From NCBI GenBank assembly GCA_002723255.1, contig PBNW01000009.1, positions 1 through 64,000 of the forward strand: a DNA stretch of 64,000 nt, in the 5' to 3' direction. Each line of letters starts with the position of its first letter. The first letter of the stretch is position 1. Position numbers and translations under genes: made by a program. Positions 10,680 to 20,286 of this stretch are shown here, piece by piece. The notes beneath the pieces are model-generated. The model was given only the letters and a program-made list of their open reading frames with translations, ran no database searches and was not told the DNA's origin. The stretch comes from Pelagibacterium sp. (lineage in GTDB: Bacteria > Pseudomonadota > Alphaproteobacteria > Rhizobiales > Devosiaceae).

Positions 10680-11687
10680 ATGGCGCGTAAAGCGACGGCC
10701 GCCAAGGCCAAATCCAATGCCCCCGAATTCACAAAGGAAGAGGAACTCCACGCTTTCCGCGAAATGCTGCTTGTCCGGCGCTTTGAAGAAAAAGCCGGCC
10801 AGATGTACGGCATGGGTCTGATTGGCGGGTTCTGTCACCTTTACATCGGCCAGGAAGCTGTCGTTACCGGCATCACCATGGCGTCCAAGAAGGGCGAAGA
10901 CGCCCAGATTACCGGCTATCGCGACCACGGGCACATGCTGGTCATGGGGCTCGACCCCAAAGGCGTCATGGCCGAGTTGACCGGCCGCAAGGGCGGGCTG
11001 TCCAAGGGCAAGGGCGGCTCGATGCACATGTTCTCCAACGAACATCGTTTTTATGGCGGCAACGGCATCGTCGGGGCGCAGGTTTCGCTTGGTACCGGGC
11101 TGGCCTTCGCTTCGAAATATCGCGGCGATGGATCGGTTTCGATCACCTATTTCGGTGACGGTGCGGCCAATCAGGGCCAGGTCTATGAGAGCTTCAACAT
11201 GGCCAAGCTCTGGAAGCTGCCGGTCGTCTATGTGATCGAGAACAACAAATACGCCATGGGCACCTCCGTCGAGCGATCCGCCTCGACCACCGATCTGTCC
11301 CAGCGCGGTGTGTCCTTCGGCATCGAGGGCGAACAGGTCGACGGCATGGATGTGCGCATGGTCAGGGAAGCCGCCGAGCGGGCCATCGAACATGCCCGGT
11401 CGGGCAAGGGGCCCTATATTCTCGAAATGCTGACCTATCGCTATCGCGGCCATTCCATGTCCGATCCGGCCAAGTACCGCTCCAAAGACGAAGTGACCAC
11501 CATGCGCTCCGAGCGCGATCCGATCGAGCAGGTCAGAAAGCGCATTCTCGAGCAGAAATTTGCCAGCGAGGACGAACTCAAGGATATCGAAAAGGATATT
11601 CGCGCCATCGTCACGGAAGCCGCGGACTTTGCCACCAACGATCCCGAGCCCGAAACGTCCGAGCTCTATACCGACATCACCGTATAA
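10680..11687 (+). CDS. pdhA: Pyruvate dehydrogenase E1 component, alpha subunit
   Basis: With PdhB it forms the heterotetrameric, thiamine diphosphate-dependent E1 that decarboxylates pyruvate and acetylates the E2 lipoyl group. The 335 aa show the ThDP/Mg motif GDGAANQGQVYESFNMA ending in NNKYAMGT, and the phosphorylation-loop-like segment YRYRGHSMSDPAKYRSK. The start follows CCGGAGATATCGC. It heads pdhA-pdhB-pdhC, with GDSL, lpdA, lipA and coq10 genes downstream. Confidence 0.96.
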   Translation: MARKATAAKAKSNAPEFTKEEELHAFREMLLVRRFEEKAGQMYGMGLIGGFCHLYIGQEAVVTGITMASKKGEDAQITGYRDHGHMLVMGLDPKGVMAELTGRKGGLSKGKGGSMHMFSNEHRFYGGNGIVGAQVSLGTGLAFASKYRGDGSVSITYFGDGAANQGQVYESFNMAKLWKLPVVYVIENNKYAMGTSVERSASTTDLSQRGVSFGIEGEQVDGMDVRMVREAAERAIEHARSGKGPYILEMLTYRYRGHSMSDPAKYRSKDEVTTMRSERDPIEQVRKRILEQKFASEDELKDIEKDIRAIVTEAADFATNDPEPETSELYTDITV

Positions 11688-11711
11688 GCGCCGGCAGGGA
11701 GACCTCACGAT

Positions 11712-13118
11712 ATGCCAACCGATATTCTTATGCCCGCGCTCTCGCCCACCATGGAAGAGGGCACTCTTGCCAAGTGGATCGTCAAGGAAGGTGACAAGGT
11801 CGGCCCCGGCGATGTCCTGGCCGAGATCGAGACCGACAAGGCCACCATGGAAGTCGAGGCCGTCGATGAAGGCGTGATCGGCAAGATTTTCGTCGCCGAG
11901 GGCACCGAAGGCGTCAAGGTCAACACCCCGATCGCCGCGTTGTTGGGCGAGGGTGAGAGCGCCGACGATGTCGCGACGCCCGAAATTGGCTCCGACGAGC
12001 CAAAGGAATCCGAAAAGCCCGGCCCCGATACCGAAGCGGCCGAAAAAACCGAGCCCACGACAAAGGCCAAGGACGCCCCCGCCGCGCCGCAGTTCAAACC
12101 GCAGGACGATCCCGATATCCCCGACGATGTCGAGATGGTGACCATAACGGTTCGTGAAGCCCTGCGCGACGCCATGGCCGAGGAAATGCGCGCCGACAAG
12201 GACGTCTTTGTCATGGGCGAGGAAGTGGCCGAATATCAGGGCGCCTATAAGGTCACCCAGGGCCTGCTGCAGGAATTCGGCGCCGAGCGGGTTATCGATA
12301 CCCCGATCACCGAGCATGGCTTTGCCGGTCTGGGCGTGGGCGCGGCGTTTGCGGGCCTCAAGCCCATCGTCGAGTTCATGACGTGGAACTTTGGCATGCA
12401 GGCCATCGACCAGATCATCAATTCCGCCGCCAAGCAGCTCTACATGTCGGGGGGGCAGGTGACCGCGCCCATGGTGTTCCGTGGCCCCAACGGTGTTGCT
12501 TCGCGCGTCGGTGCCCAGCACAGCCAGGATTATTCGGCCTGGTACAGCCACGTTCCCGGCCTGACCGTTATCGCGCCCTATACCGCGGCCGACGCCAAAG
12601 GGCTGCTCAAGGCCGCGATCCGGTCGCCCAATCCGGTCGTCTTCCTCGAAAACGAACTTCTTTATGGCACCACCGGCGAAGTGCCCAAGATGGACGATTT
12701 CGTTCTGCCGATCGGCAAGGCGCGCATCGCGCGTGAAGGCAAGGACGTGACCATCGTGTCCTTCTCCATGGGCATGCGCTACGCCACCCAGGCCACCGAA
12801 AAGCTGGTTGCCGCCGGCGTCGATGTCGAACTGATCGACCTGCGCACCCTGCGTCCGCTCGATATCGATACGGTGATTGAATCGGTGAAAAAGACCGGTC
12901 GCATCGTTACCGTCGAGGAAGGTTGGCCGCAGGGCGGTATCGGCTCGGAAATCTCGGCCCGCCTCATGGAACGCGCCTTCGATTACCTCGACGCACCGGT
13001 CACCCGGGTGACCGGCAAGGACGTGCCCATGCCCTACGCCGCCAACCTCGAAAAGCTGGCCCTGCCCAGCGTCGACGAGGTCATCGCCGCGGTCAACGCC
13101 GTCACCTACCGCAGCTAA
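11712..13118 (+). CDS. pdhB: Pyruvate dehydrogenase E1 component, beta subunit, with lipoyl domain
   Basis: This E1 beta subunit carries an extra N-terminal lipoyl domain (residues 1-80, lipoyl Lys43 in TDKATMEVE). It is joined by an acidic, Ala/Pro/Lys-rich linker (about 85-135) to the transketolase-like beta domain (140-468). The lipoyl domain closely resembles that of PdhC next door, including 26 identical bases (11742-11767 and 13163-13188). The same architecture is known in rhizobial PdhB. It provides an additional swinging arm outside the E2 core. Confidence 0.95.
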   Translation: MPTDILMPALSPTMEEGTLAKWIVKEGDKVGPGDVLAEIETDKATMEVEAVDEGVIGKIFVAEGTEGVKVNTPIAALLGEGESADDVATPEIGSDEPKESEKPGPDTEAAEKTEPTTKAKDAPAAPQFKPQDDPDIPDDVEMVTITVREALRDAMAEEMRADKDVFVMGEEVAEYQGAYKVTQGLLQEFGAERVIDTPITEHGFAGLGVGAAFAGLKPIVEFMTWNFGMQAIDQIINSAAKQLYMSGGQVTAPMVFRGPNGVASRVGAQHSQDYSAWYSHVPGLTVIAPYTAADAKGLLKAAIRSPNPVVFLENELLYGTTGEVPKMDDFVLPIGKARIAREGKDVTIVSFSMGMRYATQATEKLVAAGVDVELIDLRTLRPLDIDTVIESVKKTGRIVTVEEGWPQGGIGSEISARLMERAFDYLDAPVTRVTGKDVPMPYAANLEKLALPSVDEVIAAVNAVTYRS

Positions 13119-13132
13119 GGGAGGCTCTTGCG

Positions 13133-14503
13133 ATGCCTATCAACATCACGATGCCCGCCCTGTCGCCCACCATGGAAGAGGGCACTCTGGCCAAGTGGCA
13201 CGTCAAGGAAGGCGATAGCGTTTCGTCCGGAGACGTGATCGCCGAGATCGAAACCGACAAGGCGACCATGGAAGTGGAAGCGGTCGACGAAGGCACCATC
13301 GGCAAGATTCTGGTCTCCGAAGGCAGCGAGAACGTCAAGGTCAACGCCGTGATTGCCGTCCTGCTCGAAGAGGGCGAGAGCGCCTCCGACATCGACGAGG
13401 CCGCACCCGCCCCCACGACCGAAGCGCCGAAGACCGAAGCGCCGAAGGACGAACCCAAGGCTGATGCCGAGGAACCCAAGGCAGAGGAAAAGTCGAAAGA
13501 CACGCCCAAGGCGCCGTCTTCGAGCTCCGATGCCAAGCCAGCTCCCGAGCCGCTTCCCGCGCCCAAGTCTGACGGCAAGCGCGTTTTCGCCTCGCCACTG
13601 GCGCGGCGTCTCGCCAAGGACGCCGGGATCGATCTTGCCGCCGTTTCCGGCTCGGGCCCCAAAGGGCGCGTGATCAAGGCCGATATCGAGAAGGCCAAAA
13701 AGGACGGCGTTTCGACAAAGCCGGGCACGGCCCCCGCCACCGGTGCGCCACTGGCTGCCGGTCTGGGCAAGAACCAGGTTCTGGCCATGTACGAGGAGGG
13801 CACCTATGACATCGTGCCCAATGACGGCATGCGCAAGACCGTTGCCGCCCGCCTGACCGAATCCAAGCAGACCGTGCCGCATTTCTATCTTACGCTCGAT
13901 TGCAATATCGACGCGCTGATGAAAGCGCGTGAGGAAATCAACGCGGCCGCTCCCAAAGACAAGGACGGCAAACCCGGCTACAAGCTTTCGGTCAATGATT
14001 TCATCATGAAGGCCTGGGCCATTGCGCTTCAGCAGGTGCCAAAAGCCAACGCCACATGGGCCGGAGATTCGATCCTCTATCATCACCGCTCGGATGTCGC
14101 CGTGGCGGTCGCCGTGCCTGGCGGGCTGTTCACCCCGGTCGTCAAATCCTGCGACACCAAGAGCCTTCGCCAGATTTCCGACGAGGTCAAGGATCTGGCC
14201 ACCCGCGCCCGGTCGAAAAAGCTTGCTCCCCATGAATATCAGGGTGGCGCGTCGGCGGTCTCCAATCTGGGCATGTACGGCATCAAGCATTTCGGCGCCG
14301 TCATCAACCCGCCGCACGGCACCATCCTTGCCGTCGGTGCGGGCGAAGAGCGGGTCTATGCGGAAAAGGGTCAGATCAAGACCGGCAGCTTCATGACCGT
14401 GACGCTTTCATGCGATCACCGCTCGGTCGATGGAGCCCTCGGGGCAGAAGTTCTGGCCGCGTTCAAGAAGCTGATCGAAACGCCCGTGATGATGCTGGCT
14501 TGA
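13133..14503 (+). CDS. pdhC: Dihydrolipoamide acetyltransferase (PDH E2)
   Basis: The core of the pyruvate dehydrogenase complex transfers acetyl from lipoate to CoA. I chose the ATG at 13133, behind AAGGGAGG, 14 bases after pdhB. The 456 aa contain a lipoyl domain (1-80, Lys43), a flexible Ala/Pro/Lys/Glu linker (85-145), an E3-binding domain (about 148-185, [17 protein letters not shown]) and the catalytic acyltransferase domain with DHRSVDG near the C-terminus. There is a single lipoyl domain, as usual in alphaproteobacteria. Confidence 0.96.
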   Translation: MPINITMPALSPTMEEGTLAKWHVKEGDSVSSGDVIAEIETDKATMEVEAVDEGTIGKILVSEGSENVKVNAVIAVLLEEGESASDIDEAAPAPTTEAPKTEAPKDEPKADAEEPKAEEKSKDTPKAPSSSSDAKPAPEPLPAPKSDGKRVFASPLARRLAKDAGIDLAAVSGSGPKGRVIKADIEKAKKDGVSTKPGTAPATGAPLAAGLGKNQVLAMYEEGTYDIVPNDGMRKTVAARLTESKQTVPHFYLTLDCNIDALMKAREEINAAAPKDKDGKPGYKLSVNDFIMKAWAIALQQVPKANATWAGDSILYHHRSDVAVAVAVPGGLFTPVVKSCDTKSLRQISDEVKDLATRARSKKLAPHEYQGGASAVSNLGMYGIKHFGAVINPPHGTILAVGAGEERVYAEKGQIKTGSFMTVTLSCDHRSVDGALGAEVLAAFKKLIETPVMMLA

Positions 14504-14513
14504 GGCGCCCCTG

Positions 14514-15140
14514 ATGAAAACCATCCTCGCCTATGGCGACAGTCTCACCTATGGCTCCGACGCTGTCGTACAGGGCCGGCGCCACGCCTATGAAGACCGT
14601 TGGCCGACCCGGCTCGAAGTCGGGCTGGGCGGCAAGGCGCGGGTTATTGCCGAAGGTCTGGGCGGTCGTAGCACCGCCTTTGACGACTTCACCACCACGG
14701 CAGACCGCAATGGCGCGCGTATCCTGCCGACGCTGATCCACAGCCACGCCCCGCTCGATGCCGTCGCCATCATGCTCGGCACCAACGACATGAAAAGCTT
14801 TGTCTGCGGCAGTGCCCTGGGCGCTTCGCGCGGCATCAAGCGGCTGGGTGAAATCGTCAGAGCAGAGGCTCCGCAAGCTCAGCTTCTCCTGATATCACCA
14901 CCCCATTGCATCGAACCGGCCAGCCCCCCGCTGGACCCCAGGTTCAGTGAGACAATCGCGGAAAGCCGCCAGCTGGCGCACCATTACAAGCGTGTCGCCG
15001 ACGAACTTGGCTGCCAATTCTTCGATGCGGCAACGGTCGCCAAAGCCGATCCGGCTGATGGCGTGCATCTCGACCCGGCCAACACACGCGCAATCGGCGA
15101 CGCACTGGCGCCGCTCGTCAAGGACATGCTGGGGCTCTAG
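14514..15140 (+). CDS. SGNH/GDSL-type hydrolase
   Basis: This 208-aa esterase/lipase-fold protein shows all four SGNH blocks: GDSLTYG (Ser nucleophile, residues 8-14), the Gly of GLGGRS, GTNDMK, and the Asp/His pair in DGVHLDP. It has no signal peptide, so it should be cytoplasmic. Similar proteins are annotated as arylesterases or acyl-CoA thioesterases, but the substrate is unknown. Its place between pdhC and lpdA, 10 bases after pdhC, is found in other Hyphomicrobiales and suggests thioester or lipoyl-related housekeeping; that is inference. Confidence 0.88.
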   Translation: MKTILAYGDSLTYGSDAVVQGRRHAYEDRWPTRLEVGLGGKARVIAEGLGGRSTAFDDFTTTADRNGARILPTLIHSHAPLDAVAIMLGTNDMKSFVCGSALGASRGIKRLGEIVRAEAPQAQLLLISPPHCIEPASPPLDPRFSETIAESRQLAHHYKRVADELGCQFFDAATVAKADPADGVHLDPANTRAIGDALAPLVKDMLGL

Positions 15141-15161
15141 CCCCGAACCAAGAGGAAAGCC

Positions 15162-16601
15162 ATGGCAGATCAATACGATATCATCGTGATCGGCGCCGGT
15201 CCCGGCGGCTATATTGCGGCCATCCGCGCGTCCCAGTTGGGCCTCAAGGCCGCAATCGTCGAGCGCGAGCACATGGCGGGCATCTGTTCGAACTGGGGCT
15301 GCATCCCGACCAAGGCGCTGCTGCGCTCGGCCGAAATCTACGGCCACATGGATCATGCCAAGGATTACGGGCTGACAGCCGACACGTTCGGGTTCGATAT
15401 CGAGGCCATCGTCAAGCGCTCGCGCGGTATTGCCGGCCGGATGAATGATGGCGTTCAGTTCCTGATGAAAAAGAACAAGGTCGATATCATCTGGGGCGAG
15501 GCAACCATCACCAAGCCCGGTGAGATCAAGGTCGAGGCGACCAAAAAGAAGGCCGTCGAACCTCAGCATCCCAAACCCAAGACGACACTGGGCGAAGGCA
15601 CCTACAAAGCCAAGAACATCATCGTCGCGACTGGCGCGCGCCCGCGCGTGCTGCCCGGCATCGAACCGGATGGCGATAAGATCTGGACCTATTTCGAAGC
15701 CCTCAAGCCTGCGAAGATGCCGAAATCCGTGGCCGTGATGGGGTCGGGCGCAATCGGCATTGAATTCGCCTCCTTCTATCGCTCGCTTGGCGCCGAAGTG
15801 ACCGTTATCGAACTGCTGCCGCAGATCATGCCGGTCGAGGATGCCGAGATCGCCGGTCTGGCCCGCAAGCGATTCGAAAAGCGCGGCATTTCGATTTTGA
15901 CCGATGCCAAGGTGTCCAAGGTCGACAAATCCAAGGACGGGATTACCGCCCATGTCGAGCTCAAGAACGGCGACAAGAAGGAAATCAAGGCCGATGTCCT
16001 GATTTCTGCCGTTGGGGTTCAGGCCAATTCGGAAAATCTCGGGCTGGAAAAGGCTGGCGTCAAGATTGACCGCGGCGTCATTGTCGTGGATGGCCATGGC
16101 CGCACCAATGTTGACGGCATCTGGGCCATCGGCGATGTCGCCGGCCCCCCAATGCTGGCCCACAAGGCCGAGCACGAGGCCGTGCTCGCCGTCGAAACCA
16201 TCGCCGGCAAGACGGTTCATGGCCTCGACAAGTCAAAGATCCCCGGTTGCACCTATTGCGAACCGCAAGTGGCCAGCGTCGGCATGACTGAAGCGAAGGC
16301 CAAGGAAGCCGGCCGCGACATCCGCGTCGGCCGTTTCCCTTTCGTGGGCAACGGCAAGGCAATCGCGCTGGGCGAGCCCGATGGTCTGGTCAAGACCATC
16401 TTCGACAAAAAGACCGGCGAGCTTTTGGGCGCACACATGGTCGGCGCCGAAGTGACTGAACTGATTCAGGGCTTTGTGGTGGCGATGAATCTCGAAACCA
16501 CCGAGGAAGACCTGATGCACACCATCTTCCCCCATCCGACCCTGTCGGAAACGATGAAGGAGAGTGTACTTGACGCATACGGTCAGGCACTCAACATATG
16601 A
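15162..16601 (+). CDS. lpdA: Dihydrolipoyl dehydrogenase (E3)
   Basis: This FAD enzyme reoxidises dihydrolipoamide with NAD+ for the pyruvate dehydrogenase complex. The 479 aa have the N-terminal FAD motif IGAGPGGYIAA and the redox-active disulfide in CSNWGCIPTK. They also have the NAD-binding MGSGAIGIEFA, the second FAD segment IGDVAGPPMLAHKA, and the dimerisation domain ending in HPTLSE. A Lys/Pro-rich stretch (about residues 126-145) precedes the ATG motif; this also occurs in rhizobial PDH-linked E3 proteins. It follows the GDSL gene by 21 bases. Confidence 0.96.
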   Translation: MADQYDIIVIGAGPGGYIAAIRASQLGLKAAIVEREHMAGICSNWGCIPTKALLRSAEIYGHMDHAKDYGLTADTFGFDIEAIVKRSRGIAGRMNDGVQFLMKKNKVDIIWGEATITKPGEIKVEATKKKAVEPQHPKPKTTLGEGTYKAKNIIVATGARPRVLPGIEPDGDKIWTYFEALKPAKMPKSVAVMGSGAIGIEFASFYRSLGAEVTVIELLPQIMPVEDAEIAGLARKRFEKRGISILTDAKVSKVDKSKDGITAHVELKNGDKKEIKADVLISAVGVQANSENLGLEKAGVKIDRGVIVVDGHGRTNVDGIWAIGDVAGPPMLAHKAEHEAVLAVETIAGKTVHGLDKSKIPGCTYCEPQVASVGMTEAKAKEAGRDIRVGRFPFVGNGKAIALGEPDGLVKTIFDKKTGELLGAHMVGAEVTELIQGFVVAMNLETTEEDLMHTIFPHPTLSETMKESVLDAYGQALNI

Positions 16602-16710
16602 AATGGCTCAGGGCTTTGCCGGCCGATCGTTCGTAAAGTAAATTCAAGGTTGATAATTCGGTAAGCAATTCATCCAATGTCCTCTCAGGAAGGAAGGCAC
16701 CCGTGGTAAA

Positions 16711-16745
16711 TATGGAGCGGATAGATATCTGAAACCGTCCATATT
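16711..16745. repeat. Inverted repeat before a small membrane gene
   Basis: ATATGGAGCGG (16711-16721) and CCGTCCATAT (16736-16745) pair with a single-base bulge. The enclosed sequence contains the palindrome AGATATCT. The repeat ends 10 bases before the ATG at 16756 and overlaps the area where the ribosome would bind, so a translational or operator role is possible. Confidence 0.35.
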
Positions 16746-16755
16746 GGGGTTCGTC

Positions 16756-17013
16756 ATGGCTCAAGAGCTCTTGATGTACTGGGTGCTGGTCGGACTGGTT
16801 ATTGGCCTGATCGGCGCATTTCTGTTTGGAACCAACTTGATCTGGCGTTATCTGGCCGCAGGCGTGGCCGGATCGCTCGCGGTAAGTTTCGCCATTGCCT
16901 ATTTTGGCATTGACGTACCGATAGCAAACTGGCTCATGCGCCAGCTCAGCGTGGCAGCCGCTGGGGCCGTATTCGTCGTAACCTTTGTCAGGGTGTTGGA
17001 CACATCAGCCTGA
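16756..17013 (+). CDS. Small three-helix membrane protein
   Basis: This 85-aa hydrophobic protein has three predicted membrane helices (about 8-27, 32-51 and 60-80). In related genomes a GlsB/YeaQ/YmgE-type membrane protein occupies the position between lpdA and lipA, and the size and Gly/Ala-rich helix 1 fit. The sequence is too diverged for me to be sure. The ATG at 16756 is preferred over the TTG at 16744. It lies 20 bases before lipA. Function unknown. Confidence 0.6.
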   Translation: MAQELLMYWVLVGLVIGLIGAFLFGTNLIWRYLAAGVAGSLAVSFAIAYFGIDVPIANWLMRQLSVAAAGAVFVVTFVRVLDTSA

Positions 17014-17033
17014 CGGGTTCGGAAAAGGACACA

Positions 17034-17993
17034 ATGGTCACTCTTCTCGATACCGTAGGCACCAAATCTCCAAGACACCCTGAAAAGGCGAAGCGTCCCG
17101 ACACCGAGATGCTGCGCAAGCCCGACTGGATCCGGGTCAAGGCGCCCGGTTCGGCCGTTTACCGCGAAACCCAACAGATCGTGCGCGAGAACAATCTCGT
17201 CACCGTTTGCGAGGAAGCGGGCTGTCCCAACATCGGCGAGTGCTGGAGCAAGAAGCACGCCACGATGATGATCATGGGCGAAATCTGCACCCGCGCCTGC
17301 GCCTTCTGCAATGTGCGCACCGGTCTGCCGACCGCGCTCGACCCCCATGAGCCCGAAAACGTTGCAAAGGCCGTCGAAAAACTTGGCCTCGAACATGTCG
17401 TCATCACTTCGGTCGACCGCGACGATCTCGCCGACGGCGGTGCGCAGCATTTCGCCGACGTTATCCGGGCCATCCGCGCCCGCAATCCCAGAACCACCAT
17501 CGAGATTCTGACGCCCGATTTCCTGCGCAAGCCGGGCGCTCTGGAAACCGTCGTTGCGGCAAAGCCTGACGTCTTCAACCACAATCTTGAAACCGTACCG
17601 TCCAAATACCTCACGGTCCGCCCGGGCGCGCGCTATTTCCATTCAATCCGGCTTCTACAGCGGGTCAAGGAACTCGATCCGCAGATGTTCACAAAGTCCG
17701 GCATCATGGTCGGGCTGGGCGAAGAGCGCAACGAAGTGCTTCAGCTCATGGACGATCTGCGCGTCGCAGACGTCGATTTCCTCACCATCGGTCAGTACCT
17801 CCAGCCGACCCGCAAGCATCACAAGGTCGAGCGGTTCGTGACTCCCGAGGAGTTCAAATCCTTTGCTACGGTCGCCAAGACCAAGGGCTTCCTTCTGGTG
17901 TCGTCGAGCCCGCTCACTCGCTCCTCGCACCATGCGGGCGAGGATTTCGCCGCCCTGCGCAAGGCGCGGCAGGAAAAACTCGGACTGGCTTGA
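17034..17993 (+). CDS. lipA: Lipoyl synthase
   Basis: This radical SAM enzyme inserts two sulfurs into protein-bound octanoate, making the lipoyl cofactor that PdhB, PdhC and other E2 proteins need. The 319 aa carry the auxiliary cluster cysteines in [12 protein letters not shown], the SAM-cluster motif CTRACAFC, and the C-terminal [11 protein letters not shown] with the serine that ligates the auxiliary cluster. Its place directly downstream of the PDH genes links cofactor supply to the enzyme. Its stop codon overlaps the next start. Confidence 0.96.
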   Translation: MVTLLDTVGTKSPRHPEKAKRPDTEMLRKPDWIRVKAPGSAVYRETQQIVRENNLVTVCEEAGCPNIGECWSKKHATMMIMGEICTRACAFCNVRTGLPTALDPHEPENVAKAVEKLGLEHVVITSVDRDDLADGGAQHFADVIRAIRARNPRTTIEILTPDFLRKPGALETVVAAKPDVFNHNLETVPSKYLTVRPGARYFHSIRLLQRVKELDPQMFTKSGIMVGLGEERNEVLQLMDDLRVADVDFLTIGQYLQPTRKHHKVERFVTPEEFKSFATVAKTKGFLLVSSSPLTRSSHHAGEDFAALRKARQEKLGLA

Positions 17994-18433
17994 TGCAGAA
18001 GCATTTGGAGCGGCATGTGCCGCACTCGGCAGCGCAAATGCTTGCGTTGGTGGCGGACGTCGACACTTATCCCAAATTCATCCCCCACTGCGAGCGCATG
18101 GAAGTGCGCCGCGATGCGGCAAATCCGAACGAAAAATTCGATGCCCGCATGCACATCCGCTTCGGCCCGATCAGCCAGGCTTATACCAGCCGGATCGCGG
18201 TCGATCCTGAAGCGATGACATTGAAGGCCAGAGCAGTTGATGGCCTGTTCAGCCATCTCGACAGCACCTGGCGCTTCACCGAAGACGGGCAGGGGACCGC
18301 TATCGTCTTCGACATCGACTTCAAGATCGCCAATCCGCTGATCCGCTCAGTGGCCGAACCCGCTTTCGCGGCAAAGCAGGAAGAGATCATGGATGCGTTT
18401 GTGGCCGAGGCCCACAAGCGCTACGGGGCGTAA
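17993..18433 (+). CDS. Coq10/RatA-type START-domain protein
   Basis: This 146-aa polyketide cyclase/START-like protein of the Coq10 family begins with [20 protein letters not shown] and has the family segment VDTYPKFIPHCERMEV. Mitochondrial Coq10 binds ubiquinone and supports respiration. The bacterial relative RatA is sometimes annotated as a toxin, but no antitoxin gene is present and a quinone-binding role is more likely. The ATG overlaps the lipA stop (ATGA), indicating translational coupling. Its end overlaps the converging cinA-type gene by 13 bases. Confidence 0.87.
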   Translation: MQKHLERHVPHSAAQMLALVADVDTYPKFIPHCERMEVRRDAANPNEKFDARMHIRFGPISQAYTSRIAVDPEAMTLKARAVDGLFSHLDSTWRFTEDGQGTAIVFDIDFKIANPLIRSVAEPAFAAKQEEIMDAFVAEAHKRYGA

Positions 18434-18912
18434 ACCTCCATCACCATTTCCAGCGCCACGCGCACCGTGGCCTGCCGGACCATGTCGCGGCCCAGATCGC
18501 CGAACCGCTCTTCGCGATGATGTGTCCCATCGGGTGTGGCCAGTCCGAAATGAACCAGCCCGATCGGCTTTTCGTCCGATCCGCCGCCCGGCCCGGCGAT
18601 GCCGGTTACCGAAATCGCCAGGTCTACGCTGGCCTTGCGTAAGGCGCCTTCGGCCATGGCGCGCGCTACCGGTTCTGAAACCGCCCCGTATTGCGCGATC
18701 AATGCCGCGGGCACACCGATCATTGCTGTCTTGGCATCGTTGGAGTACGTGACAAACCCGCCATAGAGCATGCCGGACGACCCCGAGACCGAAGTGATCG
18801 CCCCGGCGATCAGCCCACCCGTGCAGCTTTCCGCCGTCACCATCATATGACCGGCCAGGATCAGCCGGTCATTGACCTTCTTTGCCAGTGCCAGCGTTTC
18901 GTTATCGAGCAT
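18421..18912 (-). CDS. pncC: Nicotinamide-nucleotide amidase (CinA C-terminal type)
   Basis: A stand-alone CinA C-terminal domain of 163 aa. Such proteins deamidate nicotinamide mononucleotide to nicotinate mononucleotide in NAD salvage. The signature TAESCTGGLIAGAIT (catalytic Ser) lies at about residues 24-38, followed by GGFVTYSNDAK and VTGIAGPGGGS. It lies 3 bases downstream of ispDF in the same operon. It has no N-terminal MoCF-like CinA domain, so competence-related function is not implied. Confidence 0.88.
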   Translation of the reverse strand: MLDNETLALAKKVNDRLILAGHMMVTAESCTGGLIAGAITSVSGSSGMLYGGFVTYSNDAKTAMIGVPAALIAQYGAVSEPVARAMAEGALRKASVDLAISVTGIAGPGGGSDEKPIGLVHFGLATPDGTHHREERFGDLGRDMVRQATVRVALEMVMEVYAP

Positions 18913-18915
18913 CGT

Positions 18916-20100
18916 CTAACTCCGCGGCAGTTCGATGGTGGCAACGGCCTGCGCTGCGATACCTTCCTCACGACCGGTAAAGCCGAGGCGCTCCGAAGTG
19001 GTTGCCTTGATCGCAACCCGATCCACACTCACTCTCGCAATTTCCGCAATCCGCGCCCGCATGGCCCCGACATGAGGGCCGATTTTTGGATGCTCGCAGA
19101 TGATCGTTGCGTCCATATGGACGAGTCGCCCGCCGCGCTGCCGAACCAGCTCCGACGCGTGTTCGAGAAAGATCGAGGAGTCGGCATCCTTCCACTTCAT
19201 TTCACCGGGCGGGAAGTGCTTGCCGATGTCTCCATCGGCCAGCGCGCCGTAAATGGCATCCGCAAGAGCATGCAGCACCACGTCCGCATCCGAATGCCCC
19301 TTGAGCCGGGCGGTGTGCGGAATGGCGATATTGCCCAGAACGACGGCGTCGCCCTCGGCAAAGGCATGAACGTCATAGCCCGATCCGACCCGTGTTTCCA
19401 TCGTCTGTCCCTCAGTCATCATGCGCTCGGCCCGCTCGAAATCATCAGGCAGCGTTATCTTGATGTTGCGTGTATTGCCTTGTGCAAGAGCAACGCTCAA
19501 ACCGGCCCATTCGGCGATCGCTGCATCATCGGTAAATCCGTCGCTCATTTCGATGGCACGTCTGTGCGCGTTGTAAATGGCGTTGAAATGAAATCCCTGC
19601 GGCGTCTGCGCGGCAAAAAGCTGGGTGCGGTCCTCGGTACCGCCCACAGTCTTGCCATCGAGCGAACGCTTGATCGTGTCCGTCACCAGCGTCACCGGTA
19701 GCGCACCATCGGCGTCGGCCAGTGCCGCAATGACGTTGCCGATCAGGGCAGCATCGACAAACGGGCGGGCACCGTCGTGGATGAGCACGATATCGGGAGA
19801 CTGGCCGGCCAGCGATTCCAGTCCCTTCAGCACAGAAACCTGCCGTGTCTCCCCGCCAATGACCGGAGCTGCCAGCCTTGCGTCAGAAAGACCCAGATCG
19901 GCAAACATCTCTTCCTGTCCTGCACCAATAACTGCTATGACACGGTCGATTGCCTTCACCGCCAGCAATGCGTCGAGCGTTCGGGTCAGCAGAGGTTTTC
20001 CGGCCACCGAACGGTACTGTTTGGGAAGGCCGATGGTGCCCGCCCGCTCTCCGCGTCCCGCAGCGACAACCAGCGCAACGATCGTTTTGTCTTCGCTCAT
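18916..20100 (-). CDS. ispDF: Bifunctional MEP-pathway enzyme IspD/IspF
   Basis: A fusion of two non-consecutive enzymes of isoprenoid synthesis. The N-terminal IspD domain (about 1-225, VVAAGRGERAG and HDGARPFV) makes CDP-methylerythritol. The C-terminal IspF domain (about 230-394, GSGYDVHAF and GHSDADVVLHA) makes the cyclodiphosphate. The fusion is standard in alphaproteobacteria. I start at the ATG at 20100 behind GAGCAGGG; an in-frame TTG at 20148 would add 16 residues. It is followed directly by pncC. Confidence 0.94.
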   Translation of the reverse strand: MSEDKTIVALVVAAGRGERAGTIGLPKQYRSVAGKPLLTRTLDALLAVKAIDRVIAVIGAGQEEMFADLGLSDARLAAPVIGGETRQVSVLKGLESLAGQSPDIVLIHDGARPFVDAALIGNVIAALADADGALPVTLVTDTIKRSLDGKTVGGTEDRTQLFAAQTPQGFHFNAIYNAHRRAIEMSDGFTDDAAIAEWAGLSVALAQGNTRNIKITLPDDFERAERMMTEGQTMETRVGSGYDVHAFAEGDAVVLGNIAIPHTARLKGHSDADVVLHALADAIYGALADGDIGKHFPPGEMKWKDADSSIFLEHASELVRQRGGRLVHMDATIICEHPKIGPHVGAMRARIAEIARVSVDRVAIKATTSERLGFTGREEGIAAQAVATIELPRS

Positions 20101-20243
20101 AAAACCCTGCTCGATCCCTGCAACGCGTTGCGCAAACTTCGTCCGCAATTAAAGCCCAACGCCCTGCGAAACAAGGTCAGCACCGCTGTCTTTAGCAAAC
20201 TGATCTCACATCAGCCATTGAACGGGATCGAATTTTGACTAAT

Positions 20244-20272
20244 CTGTCACCAAATTTGAGCCCTTGTATAGT
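20244..20272 (+). promoter_or_regulatory. Possible promoter of dusB-ntrBC
   Basis: CTGTCA (20244-20249) is followed after 17 bases by TATAGT (20267-20272), a reasonable -35/-10 pair. It lies 14 bases before the proposed dusB start, giving a very short leader. Sequence match only. Confidence 0.35.
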
Positions 20273-20286
20273 TTTAAGGCAATAAA

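Noticed and set aside
10485-12551. 688-codon open frame on the minus strand
   Set aside because: It lies opposite pdhA and pdhB, both clear enzymes, and shows only low-complexity Gly/His/Asp/Leu-rich sequence typical of antisense frames in high-GC DNA.
15525-15615. Insertion or frameshift in lpdA (Lys/Pro-rich stretch)
   Set aside because: The frame is intact and, from memory, similar stretches occur in other rhizobial PDH-linked E3 proteins.
17993-18433. RatA toxin of a toxin-antitoxin pair
   Set aside because: No antitoxin gene is adjacent, and linkage to lipA and respiration genes fits a Coq10-like role.
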